Of a stretch of 64,000 nucleotides of DNA, positions 21,016-34,528 are shown in pieces. The DNA is from Arcuatula senhousia (lineage: Eukaryota > Mollusca > Bivalvia > Mytilida > Mytilidae). The DNA lies in assembly GCA_963971305.1 (NCBI GenBank), contig OZ020307.1:57037702-57101701 (forward strand), in the 5' to 3' direction. The number at the start of each line of letters is the position of its first letter. Position 1 is the stretch's first letter. Position numbers and translations under genes: made by a program. The notes beneath the pieces are model-generated. The model saw only the letters and a list, made by a program, of their open reading frames with translations. It had not been told where the DNA came from and did no database searches.

Positions 21016-24000
21016 GGACATTTACAGTGAAAAGGTCCGACTGGGCCATGTAGCCCCATGACCCACCTTTCATATCCCCCTACCCCCTTGTCGATTGAAA
21101 GGGGCGGAAAAAGTCGGGGGTCATTATTTATATACCCACGCAGGGCCTATTAATGCATATTATAAGATTTTCGGACCGCTACCCGTTCGGACACGGACAT
21201 TTACAGTGAAAAGGTCCGACTGGGCCATGTAGCCCCATGACCCACCTTTCATATCCCCCTACCCCCTTGTCGATTGAAAGGGGCGGAAAAAGTCGGGGGT
21301 CATTATTTATATACCCACGCAGGGCCTATTAATGCATATTATAAGATTTTCGGACCGCTACCCGTTCGGACACGGACATTTACAGTGAAAAGGTCCGACT
21401 GGGCCATGTAGCCCCATGACCCACCTTTCATATCCCCCTACCCCCTTGTCGATTGAAAGGGGCGGAAAAAGTCGGGGGTCATTATTTATATACCCACGCA
21501 GGGCCTATTAATGCATATTATAAGATTTTCGGACCGCTACCCGTTCGGACACGGACATTTACAGTGAAAAGGTCCGACTGGGCCATGTAGCCCCATGACC
21601 CACCTTTCATATCCCCCTACCCCCTTGTCGATTGAAAGGGGCGGAAAAAGTCGGGGGTCATTATTTATATACCCACGCAGGGCCTATTAATGCATATTAT
21701 AAGATTTTCGGACCGCTACCCGTTCGGACACGGACATTTACAGTGAAAAGGTCCGACTGGGCCATGTAGCCCCATGACCCACCTTTCATATCCCCCTACC
21801 CCCTTGTCGATTGAAAGGGGCGGAAAAAGTCGGGGGTCATTATTTATATACCCACGCAGGGCCTATTAATGCATATTATAAGATTTTCGGACCGCTACCC
21901 GTTCGGACACGGACATTTACAGTGAAAAGGTCCGACTGGGCCATGTAGCCCCATGACCCACCTTTCATATCCCCCTACCCCCTTGTCGATTGAAAGGGGC
22001 GGAAAAAGTCGGGGGTCATTATTTATATACCCACGCAGGGCCTATTAATGCATATTATAAGATTTTCGGACCGCTACCCGTTCGGACACGGACATTTACA
22101 GTGAAAAGGTCCGACTGGGCCATGTAGCCCCATGACCCACCTTTCATATCCCCCTACCCCCTTGTCGATTGAAAGGGGCGGAAAAAGTCGGGGGTCATTA
22201 TTTATATACCCACGCAGGGCCTATTAATGCATATTATAAGATTTTCGGACCGCTACCCGTTCGGACACGGACATTTACAGTGAAAAGGTCCGACTGGGCC
22301 ATGTAGCCCCATGACCCACCTTTCATATCCCCCTACCCCCTTGTCGATTGAAAGGGGCGGAAAAAGTCGGGGGTCATTATTTATATACCCACGCAGGGCC
22401 TATTAATGCATATTATAAGATTTTCGGACCGCTACCCGTTCGGACACGGACATTTACAGTGAAAAGGTCCGACTGGGCCATGTAGCCCCATGACCCACCT
22501 TTCATATCCCCCTACCCCCTTGTCGATTGAAAGGGGCGGAAAAAGTCGGGGGTCATTATTTATATACCCACGCAGGGCCTATTAATGCATATTATAAGAT
22601 TTTCGGACCGCTACCCGTTCGGACACGGACATTTACAGTGAAAAGGTCCGACTGGGCCATGTAGCCCCATGACCCACCTTTCATATCCCCCTACCCCCTT
22701 GTCGATTGAAAGGGGCGGAAAAAGTCGGGGGTCATTATTTATATACCCACGCAGGGCCTATTAATGCATATTATAAGATTTTCGGACCGCTACCCGTTCG
22801 GACACGGACATTTACAGTGAAAAGGTCCGACTGGGCCATGTAGCCCCATGACCCACCTTTCATATCCCCCTACCCCCTTGTCGATTGAAAGGGGCGGAAA
22901 AAGTCGGGGGTCATTATTTATATACCCACGCAGGGCCTATTAATGCATATTATAAGATTTTCGGACCGCTACCCGTTCGGACACGGACATTTACAGTGAA
23001 AAGGTCCGACTGGGCCATGTAGCCCCATGACCCACCTTTCATATCCCCCTACCCCCTTGTCGATTGAAAGGGGCGGAAAAAGTCGGGGGTCATTATTTAT
23101 ATACCCACGCAGGGCCTATTAATGCATATTATAAGATTTTCGGACCGCTACCCGTTCGGACACGGACATTTACAGTGAAAAGGTCCGACTGGGCCATGTA
23201 GCCCCATGACCCACCTTTCATATCCCCCTACCCCCTTGTCGATTGAAAGGGGCGGAAAAAGTCGGGGGTCATTATTTATATACCCACGCAGGGCCTATTA
23301 ATGCATATTATAAGATTTTCGGACCGCTACCCGTTCGGACACGGACATTTACAGTGAAAAGGTCCGACTGGGCCATGTAGCCCCATGACCCACCTTTCAT
23401 ATCCCCCTACCCCCTTGTCGATTGAAAGGGGCGGAAAAAGTCGGGGGTCATTATTTATATACCCACGCAGGGCCTATTAATGCATATTATAAGATTTTCG
23501 GACCGCTACCCGTTCGGACACGGACATTTACAGTGAAAAGGTCCGACTGGGCCATGTAGCCCCATGACCCACCTTTCATATCCCCCTACCCCCTTGTCGA
23601 TTGAAAGGGGCGGAAAAAGTCGGGGGTCATTATTTATATACCCACGCAGGGCCTATTAATGCATATTATAAGATTTTCGGACCGCTACCCGTTCGGACAC
23701 GGACATTTACAGTGAAAAGGTCCGACTGGGCCATGTAGCCCCATGACCCACCTTTCATATCCCCCTACCCCCTTGTCGATTGAAAGGGGCGGAAAAAGTC
23801 GGGGGTCATTATTTATATACCCACGCAGGGCCTATTAATGCATATTATAAGATTTTCGGACCGCTACCCGTTCGGACACGGACATTTACAGTGAAAAGGT
23901 CCGACTGGGCCATGTAGCCCCATGACCCACCTTTCATATCCCCCTACCCCCTTGTCGATTGAAAGGGGCGGAAAAAGTCGGGGGTCATTATTTATATACC

Positions 24001-27000
24001 CACGCAGGGCCTATTAATGCATATTATAAGATTTTCGGACCGCTACCCGTTCGGACACGGACATTTACAGTGAAAAGGTCCGACTGGGCCATGTAGCCCC
24101 ATGACCCACCTTTCATATCCCCCTACCCCCTTGTCGATTGAAAGGGGCGGAAAAAGTCGGGGGTCATTATTTATATACCCACGCAGGGCCTATTAATGCA
24201 TATTATAAGATTTTCGGACCGCTACCCGTTCGGACACGGACATTTACAGTGAAAAGGTCCGACTGGGCCATGTAGCCCCATGACCCACCTTTCATATCCC
24301 CCTACCCCCTTGTCGATTGAAAGGGGCGGAAAAAGTCGGGGGTCATTATTTATATACCCACGCAGGGCCTATTAATGCATATTATAAGATTTTCGGACCG
24401 CTACCCGTTCGGACACGGACATTTACAGTGAAAAGGTCCGACTGGGCCATGTAGCCCCATGACCCACCTTTCATATCCCCCTACCCCCTTGTCGATTGAA
24501 AGGGGCGGAAAAAGTCGGGGGTCATTATTTATATACCCACGCAGGGCCTATTAATGCATATTATAAGATTTTCGGACCGCTACCCGTTCGGACACGGACA
24601 TTTACAGTGAAAAGGTCCGACTGGGCCATGTAGCCCCATGACCCACCTTTCATATCCCCCTACCCCCTTGTCGATTGAAAGGGGCGGAAAAAGTCGGGGG
24701 TCATTATTTATATACCCACGCAGGGCCTATTAATGCATATTATAAGATTTTCGGACCGCTACCCGTTCGGACACGGACATTTACAGTGAAAAGGTCCGAC
24801 TGGGCCATGTAGCCCCATGACCCACCTTTCATATCCCCCTACCCCCTTGTCGATTGAAAGGGGCGGAAAAAGTCGGGGGTCATTATTTATATACCCACGC
24901 AGGGCCTATTAATGCATATTATAAGATTTTCGGACCGCTACCCGTTCGGACACGGACATTTACAGTGAAAAGGTCCGACTGGGCCATGTAGCCCCATGAC
25001 CCACCTTTCATATCCCCCTACCCCCTTGTCGATTGAAAGGGGCGGAAAAAGTCGGGGGTCATTATTTATATACCCACGCAGGGCCTATTAATGCATATTA
25101 TAAGATTTTCGGACCGCTACCCGTTCGGACACGGACATTTACAGTGAAAAGGTCCGACTGGGCCATGTAGCCCCATGACCCACCTTTCATATCCCCCTAC
25201 CCCCTTGTCGATTGAAAGGGGCGGAAAAAGTCGGGGGTCATTATTTATATACCCACGCAGGGCCTATTAATGCATATTATAAGATTTTCGGACCGCTACC
25301 CGTTCGGACACGGACATTTACAGTGAAAAGGTCCGACTGGGCCATGTAGCCCCATGACCCACCTTTCATATCCCCCTACCCCCTTGTCGATTGAAAGGGG
25401 CGGAAAAAGTCGGGGGTCATTATTTATATACCCACGCAGGGCCTATTAATGCATATTATAAGATTTTCGGACCGCTACCCGTTCGGACACGGACATTTAC
25501 AGTGAAAAGGTCCGACTGGGCCATGTAGCCCCATGACCCACCTTTCATATCCCCCTACCCCCTTGTCGATTGAAAGGGGCGGAAAAAGTCGGGGGTCATT
25601 ATTTATATACCCACGCAGGGCCTATTAATGCATATTATAAGATTTTCGGACCGCTACCCGTTCGGACACGGACATTTACAGTGAAAAGGTCCGACTGGGC
25701 CATGTAGCCCCATGACCCACCTTTCATATCCCCCTACCCCCTTGTCGATTGAAAGGGGCGGAAAAAGTCGGGGGTCATTATTTATATACCCACGCAGGGC
25801 CTATTAATGCATATTATAAGATTTTCGGACCGCTACCCGTTCGGACACGGACATTTACAGTGAAAAGGTCCGACTGGGCCATGTAGCCCCATGACCCACC
25901 TTTCATATCCCCCTACCCCCTTGTCGATTGAAAGGGGCGGAAAAAGTCGGGGATCATTATTTATATACCCACGCAGGGCCTATTAATGCATATTATAAGA
26001 TTTTCGGACCGCTACCCGTTCGGACACGGACATTTACAGTGAAAAGGTCCGACTGGGCCATGTAGCCCCATGACCCACCTTTCATATCCCCCTACCCCCT
26101 TGTCGATTGAAAGGGGCGGAAAAAGTCGGGGGTCATTATTTATATACCCACGCAGGGCCTATTAATGCATATTATAAGATTTTCGGACCGCTACCCGTTC
26201 GGACACGGACATTTACAGTGAAAAGGTCCGACTGGGCCATGTAGCCCCATGACCCACCTTTCATATCCCCCTACCCCCTTGTCGATTGAAAGGGGCGGAA
26301 AAAGTCGGGGGTCATTATTTATATACCCACGCAGGGCCTATTAATGCATATTATAAGATTTTCGGACCGCTACCCGTTCGGACACGGACATTTACAGTGA
26401 AAAGGTCCGACTGGGCCATGTAGCCCCATGACCCACCTTTCATATCCCCCTACCCCCTTGTCGATTGAAAGGGGCGGAAAAAGTCGGGGGTCATTATTTA
26501 TATACCCACGCAGGGCCTATTAATGCATATTATAAGATTTTCGGACCGCTACCCGTTCGGACACGGACATTTACAGTGAAAAGGTCCGACTGGGCCATGT
26601 AGCCCCATGACCCACCTTTCATATCCCCCTACCCCCTTGTCGATTGAAAGGGGCGGAAAAAGTCGGGGGTCATTATTTATATACCCACGCAGGGCCTATT
26701 AATGCATATTATAAGATTTTCGGACCGCTACCCGTTCGGACACGGACATTTACAGTGAAAAGGTCCGACTGGGCCATGTAGCCCCATGACCCACCTTTCA
26801 TATCCCCCTACCCCCTTGTCGATTGAAAGGGGCGGAAAAAGTCGGGGGTCATTATTTATATACCCACGCAGGGCCTATTAATGCATATTATAAGATTTTC
26901 GGACCGCTACCCGTTCGGACACGGACATTTACAGTGAAAAGGTCCGACTGGGCCATGTAGCCCCATGACCCACCTTTCATATCCCCCTACCCCCTTGTCG

Positions 27001-30000
27001 ATTGAAAGGGGCGGAAAAAGTCGGGGGTCATTATTTATATACCCACGCAGGGCCTATTAATGCATATTATAAGATTTTCGGACCGCTACCCGTTCGGACA
27101 CGGACATTTACAGTGAAAAGGTCCGACTGGGCCATGTAGCCCCATGACCCACCTTTCATATCCCCCTACCCCCTTGTCGATTGAAAGGGGCGGAAAAAGT
27201 CGGGGGTCATTATTTATATACCCACGCAGGGCCTATTAATGCATATTATAAGATTTTCGGACCGCTACCCGTTCGGACACGGACATTTACAGTGAAAAGG
27301 TCCGACTGGGCCATGTAGCCCCATGACCCACCTTTCATATCCCCCTACCCCCTTGTCGATTGAAAGGGGCGGAAAAAGTCGGGGGTCATTATTTATATAC
27401 CCACGCAGGGCCTATTAATGCATATTATAAGATTTTCGGACCGCTACCCGTTCGGACACGGACATTTACAGTGAAAAGGTCCGACTGGGCCATGTAGCCC
27501 CATGACCCACCTTTCATATCCCCCTACCCCCTTGTCGATTGAAAGGGGCGGAAAAAGTCGGGGGTCATTATTTATATACCCACGCAGGGCCTATTAATGC
27601 ATATTATAAGATTTTCGGACCGCTACCCGTTCGGACACGGACATTTACAGTGAAAAGGTCCGACTGGGCCATGTAGCCCCATGACCCACCTTTCATATCC
27701 CCCTACCCCCTTGTCGATTGAAAGGGGCGGAAAAAGTCGGGGGTCATTATTTATATACCCACGCAGGGCCTATTAATGCATATTATAAGATTTTCGGACC
27801 GCTACCCGTTCGGACACGGACATTTACAGTGAAAAGGTCCGACTGGGCCATGTAGCCCCATGACCCACCTTTCATATCCCCCTACCCCCTTGTCGATTGA
27901 AAGGGGCGGAAAAAGTCGGGGGTCATTATTTATATACCCACGCAGGGCCTATTAATGCATATTATAAGATTTTCGGACCGCTACCCGTTCGGACACGGAC
28001 ATTTACAGTGAAAAGGTCCGACTGGGCCATGTAGCCCCATGACCCACCTTTCATATCCCCCTACCCCCTTGTCGATTGAAAGGGGCGGAAAAAGTCGGGG
28101 GTCATTATTTATATACCCACGCAGGGCCTATTAATGCATATTATAAGATTTTCGGACCGCTACCCGTTCGGACACGGACATTTACAGTGAAAAGGTCCGA
28201 CTGGGCCATGTAGCCCCATGACCCACCTTTCATATCCCCCTACCCCCTTGTCGATTGAAAGGGGCGGAAAAAGTCGGGGGTCATTATTTATATACCCACG
28301 CAGGGCCTATTAATGCATATTATAAGATTTTCGGACCGCTACCCGTTCGGACACGGACATTTACAGTGAAAAGGTCCGACTGGGCCATGTAGCCCCATGA
28401 CCCACCTTTCATATCCCCCTACCCCCTTGTCGATTGAAAGGGGCGGAAAAAGTCGGGGGTCATTATTTATATACCCACGCAGGGCCTATTAATGCATATT
28501 ATAAGATTTTCGGACCGCTACCCGTTCGGACACGGACATTTACAGTGAAAAGGTCCGACTGGGCCATGTAGCCCCATGACCCACCTTTCATATCCCCCTA
28601 CCCCCTTGTCGATTGAAAGGGGCGGAAAAAGTCGGGGGTCATTATTTATATACCCACGCAGGGCCTATTAATGCATATTATAAGATTTTCGGACCGCTAC
28701 CCGTTCGGACACGGACATTTACAGTGAAAAGGTCCGACTGGGCCATGTAGCCCCATGACCCACCTTTCATATCCCCCTACCCCCTTGTCGATTGAAAGGG
28801 GCGGAAAAAGTCGGGGGTCATTATTTATATACCCACGCAGGGCCTATTAATGCATATTATAAGATTTTCGGACCGCTACCCGTTCGGACACGGACATTTA
28901 CAGTGAAAAGGTCCGACTGGGCCATGTAGCCCCATGACCCACCTTTCATATCCCCCTACCCCCTTGTCGATTGAAAGGGGCGGAAAAAGTCGGGGGTCAT
29001 TATTTATATACCCACGCAGGGCCTATTAATGCATATTATAAGATTTTCGGACCGCTACCCGTTCGGACACGGACATTTACAGTGAAAAGGTCCGACTGGG
29101 CCATGTAGCCCCATGACCCACCTTTCATATCCCCCTACCCCCTTGTCGATTGAAAGGGGCGGAAAAAGTCGGGGGTCATTATTTATATACCCACGCAGGG
29201 CCTATTAATGCATATTATAAGATTTTCGGACCGCTACCCGTTCGGACACGGACATTTACAGTGAAAAGGTCCGACTGGGCCATGTAGCCCCATGACCCAC
29301 CTTTCATATCCCCCTACCCCCTTGTCGATTGAAAGGGGCGGAAAAAGTCGGGGGTCATTATTTATATACCCACGCAGGGCCTATTAATGCATATTATAAG
29401 ATTTTCGGACCGCTACCCGTTCGGACACGGACATTTACAGTGAAAAGGTCCGACTGGGCCATGTAGCCCCATGACCCACCTTTCATATCCCCCTACCCCC
29501 TTGTCGATTGAAAGGGGCGGAAAAAGTCGGGGGTCATTATTTATATACCCACGCAGGGCCTATTAATGCATATTATAAGATTTTCGGACCGCTACCCGTT
29601 CGGACACGGACATTTACAGTGAAAAGGTCCGACTGGGCCATGTAGCCCCATGACCCACCTTTCATATCCCCCTACCCCCTTGTCGATTGAAAGGGGCGGA
29701 AAAAGTCGGGGGTCATTATTTATATACCCACGCAGGGCCTATTAATGCATATTATAAGATTTTCGGACCGCTACCCGTTCGGACACGGACATTTACAGTG
29801 AAAAGGTCCGACTGGGCCATGTAGCCCCATGACCCACCTTTCATATCCCCCTACCCCCTTGTCGATTGAAAGGGGCGGAAAAAGTCGGGGGTCATTATTT
29901 ATATACCCACGCAGGGCCTATTAATGCATATTATAAGATTTTCGGACCGCTACCCGTTCGGACACGGACATTTACAGTGAAAAGGTCCGACTGGGCCATG

Positions 30001-33000
30001 TAGCCCCATGACCCACCTTTCATATCCCCCTACCCCCTTGTCGATTGAAAGGGGCGGAAAAAGTCGGGGGTCATTATTTATATACCCACGCAGGGCCTAT
30101 TAATGCATATTATAAGATTTTCGGACCGCTACCCGTTCGGACACGGACATTTACAGTGAAAAGGTCCGACTGGGCCATGTAGCCCCATGACCCACCTTTC
30201 ATATCCCCCTACCCCCTTGTCGATTGAAAGGGGCGGAAAAAGTCGGGGGTCATTATTTATATACCCACGCAGGGCCTATTAATGCATATTATAAGATTTT
30301 CGGACCGCTACCCGTTCGGACACGGACATTTACAGTGAAAAGGTCCGACTGGGCCATGTAGCCCCATGACCCACCTTTCATATCCCCCTACCCCCTTGTC
30401 GATTGAAAGGGGCGGAAAAAGTCGGGGGTCATTATTTATATACCCACGCAGGGCCTATTAATGCATATTATAAGATTTTCGGACCGCTACCCGTTCGGAC
30501 ACGGACATTTACAGTGAAAAGGTCCGACTGGGCCATGTAGCCCCATGACCCACCTTTCATATCCCCCTACCCCCTTGTCGATTGAAAGGGGCGGAAAAAG
30601 TCGGGGGTCATTATTTATATACCCACGCAGGGCCTATTAATGCATATTATAAGATTTTCGGACCGCTACCCGTTCGGACACGGACATTTACAGTGAAAAG
30701 GTCCGACTGGGCCATGTAGCCCCATGACCCACCTTTCATATCCCCCTACCCCCTTGTCGATTGAAAGGGGCGGAAAAAGTCGGGGGTCATTATTTATATA
30801 CCCACGCAGGGCCTATTAATGCATATTATAAGATTTTCGGACCGCTACCCGTTCGGACACGGACATTTACAGTGAAAAGGTCCGACTGGGCCATGTAGCC
30901 CCATGACCCACCTTTCATATCCCCCTACCCCCTTGTCGATTGAAAGGGGCGGAAAAAGTCGGGGGTCATTATTTATATACCCACGCAGGGCCTATTAATG
31001 CATATTATAAGATTTTCGGACCGCTACCCGTTCGGACACGGACATTTACAGTGAAAAGGTCCGACTGGGCCATGTAGCCCCATGACCCACCTTTCATATC
31101 CCCCTACCCCCTTGTCGATTGAAAGGGGCGGAAAAAGTCGGGGGTCATTATTTATATACCCACGCAGGGCCTATTAATGCATATTATAAGATTTTCGGAC
31201 CGCTACCCGTTCGGACACGGACATTTACAGTGAAAAGGTCCGACTGGGCCATGTAGCCCCATGACCCACCTTTCATATCCCCCTACCCCCTTGTCGATTG
31301 AAAGGGGCGGAAAAAGTCGGGGGTCATTATTTATATACCCACGCAGGGCCTATTAATGCATATTATAAGATTTTCGGACCGCTACCCGTTCGGACACGGA
31401 CATTTACAGTGAAAAGGTCCGACTGGGCCATGTAGCCCCATGACCCACCTTTCATATCCCCCTACCCCCTTGTCGATTGAAAGGGGCGGAAAAAGTCGGG
31501 GGTCATTATTTATATACCCACGCAGGGCCTATTAATGCATATTATAAGATTTTCGGACCGCTACCCGTTCGGACACGGACATTTACAGTGAAAAGGTCCG
31601 ACTGGGCCATGTAGCCCCATGACCCACCTTTCATATCCCCCTACCCCCTTGTCGATTGAAAGGGGCGGAAAAAGTCGGGGGTCATTATTTATATACCCAC
31701 GCAGGGCCTATTAATGCATATTATAAGATTTTCGGACCGCTACCCGTTCGGACACGGACATTTACAGTGAAAAGGTCCGACTGGGCCATGTAGCCCCATG
31801 ACCCACCTTTCATATCCCCCTACCCCCTTGTCGATTGAAAGGGGCGGAAAAAGTCGGGGGTCATTATTTATATACCCACGCAGGGCCTATTAATGCATAT
31901 TATAAGATTTTCGGACCGCTACCCGTTCGGACACGGACATTTACAGTGAAAAGGTCCGACTGGGCCATGTAGCCCCATGACCCACCTTTCATATCCCCCT
32001 ACCCCCTTGTCGATTGAAAGGGGCGGAAAAAGTCGGGGGTCATTATTTATATACCCACGCAGGGCCTATTAATGCATATTATAAGATTTTCGGACCGCTA
32101 CCCGTTCGGACACGGACATTTACAGTGAAAAGGTCCGACTGGGCCATGTAGCCCCATGACCCACCTTTCATATCCCCCTACCCCCTTGTCGATTGAAAGG
32201 GGCGGAAAAAGTCGGGGGTCATTATTTATATACCCACGCAGGGCCTATTAATGCATATTATAAGATTTTCGGACCGCTACCCGTTCGGACACGGACATTT
32301 ACAGTGAAAAGGTCCGACTGGGCCATGTAGCCCCATGACCCACCTTTCATATCCCCCTACCCCCTTGTCGATTGAAAGGGGCGGAAAAAGTCGGGGGTCA
32401 TTATTTATATACCCACGCAGGGCCTATTAATGCATATTATAAGATTTTCGGACCGCTACCCGTTCGGACACGGACATTTACAGTGAAAAGGTCCGACTGG
32501 GCCATGTAGCCCCATGACCCACCTTTCATATCCCCCTACCCCCTTGTCGATTGAAAGGGGCGGAAAAAGTCGGGGGTCATTATTTATATACCCACGCAGG
32601 GCCTATTAATGCATATTATAAGATTTTCGGACCGCTACCCGTTCGGACACGGACATTTACAGTGAAAAGGTCCGACTGGGCCATGTAGCCCCATGACCCA
32701 CCTTTCATATCCCCCTACCCCCTTGTCGATTGAAAGGGGCGGAAAAAGTCGGGGGTCATTATTTATATACCCACGCAGGGCCTATTAATGCATATTATAA
32801 GATTTTCGGACCGCTACCCGTTCGGACACGGACATTTACAGTGAAAAGGTCCGACTGGGCCATGTAGCCCCATGACCCACCTTTCATATCCCCCTACCCC
32901 CTTGTCGATTGAAAGGGGCGGAAAAAGTCGGGGGTCATTATTTATATACCCACGCAGGGCCTATTAATGCATATTATAAGATTTTCGGACCGCTACCCGT

Positions 33001-34528
33001 TCGGACACGGACATTTACAGTGAAAAGGTCCGACTGGGCCATGTAGCCCCATGACCCACCTTTCATATCCCCCTACCCCCTTGTCGATTGAAAGGGGCGG
33101 AAAAAGTCGGGGGTCATTATTTATATACCCACGCAGGGCCTATTAATGCATATTATAAGATTTTCGGACCGCTACCCGTTCGGACACGGACATTTACAGT
33201 GAAAAGGTCCGACTGGGCCATGTAGCCCCATGACCCACCTTTCATATCCCCCTACCCCCTTGTCGATTGAAAGGGGCGGAAAAAGTCGGGGGTCATTATT
33301 TATATACCCACGCAGGGCCTATTAATGCATATTATAAGATTTTCGGACCGCTACCCGTTCGGACACGGACATTTACAGTGAAAAGGTCCGACTGGGCCAT
33401 GTAGCCCCATGACCCACCTTTCATATCCCCCTACCCCCTTGTCGATTGAAAGGGGCGGAAAAAGTCGGGGGTCATTATTTATATACCCACGCAGGGCCTA
33501 TTAATGCATATTATAAGATTTTCGGACCGCTACCCGTTCGGACACGGACATTTACAGTGAAAAGGTCCGACTGGGCCATGTAGCCCCATGACCCACCTTT
33601 CATATCCCCCTACCCCCTTGTCGATTGAAAGGGGCGGAAAAAGTCGGGGGTCATTATTTATATACCCACGCAGGGCCTATTAATGCATATTATAAGATTT
33701 TCGGACCGCTACCCGTTCGGACACGGACATTTACAGTGAAAAGGTCCGACTGGGCCATGTAGCCCCATGACCCACCTTTCATATCCCCCTACCCCCTTGT
33801 CGATTGAAAGGGGCGGAAAAAGTCGGGGGTCATTATTTATATACCCACGCAGGGCCTATTAATGCATATTATAAGATTTTCGGACCGCTACCCGTTCGGA
33901 CACGGACATTTACAGTGAAAAGGTCCGACTGGGCCATGTAGCCCCATGACCCACCTTTCATATCCCCCTACCCCCTTGTCGATTGAAAGGGGCGGAAAAA
34001 GTCGGGGGTCATTATTTATATACCCACGCAGGGCCTATTAATGCATATTATAAGATTTTCGGACCGCTACCCGTTCGGACACGGACATTTACAGTGAAAA
34101 GGTCCGACTGGGCCATGTAGCCCCATGACCCACCTTTCATATCCCCCTACCCCCTTGTCGATTGAAAGTGGGCGGAAAAAGTCGGGGGTCATTATTTATA
34201 TACCCACGCAGGGCCTATTAATGCATATTATAAGATTTTCGGACCGCTACCCGTTCGGTACACGGACATTTACAGTGAAAAGGTCCGACTGGGCATGTAG
34301 CCCCATGACCCACCTTTCATATCCCCTACCCCCTTGTCGATTGAAAGGGGCGGAAAAAGTCGGGGGTCATTATTTATATACCCACGCAGGGGCCTATTAA
34401 TGCATATTATAAGATTTTTCGGACCGCTACCCGTTCGGACACGGGACATTTACAGTGAAAAGGTCCGACTGGGCCATGTAGCCCCATGACCCACCTTTCA
34501 TATCCCCCTACCCCCTTGTCGATTGAAA
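21016..34528. repeat. 179-bp satellite array, about 75 head-to-tail copies
   Basis: The period is 179 bp (starts at 21016, 21195, 21374, 21553...). The monomer begins GGACATTTACAGTGAAAAGG and ends CGTTCGGACAC; it is far more GC-rich than the flanks. By eye almost every copy is identical. One substitution was found (G to A at 25953), and single-base indels occur only in the last three copies (for example near 34168, 34259, 34293, 34327, 34389, 34418 and 34444). The array breaks off within a monomer after GATTGAAA. The period is not a multiple of three and all frames meet stops, so it is not coding. No known satellite family could be matched from memory. Confidence 0.98.

Noticed and set aside
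34125..34400. 91-codon open frame at the satellite edge
   Set aside because: It is open only because of the single-base indels in the last monomers; the regular array has stops in every frame.
21016..34528. CRISPR-like array
   Set aside because: There are no unique spacers; the whole 179-bp unit repeats head to tail in eukaryotic sequence.
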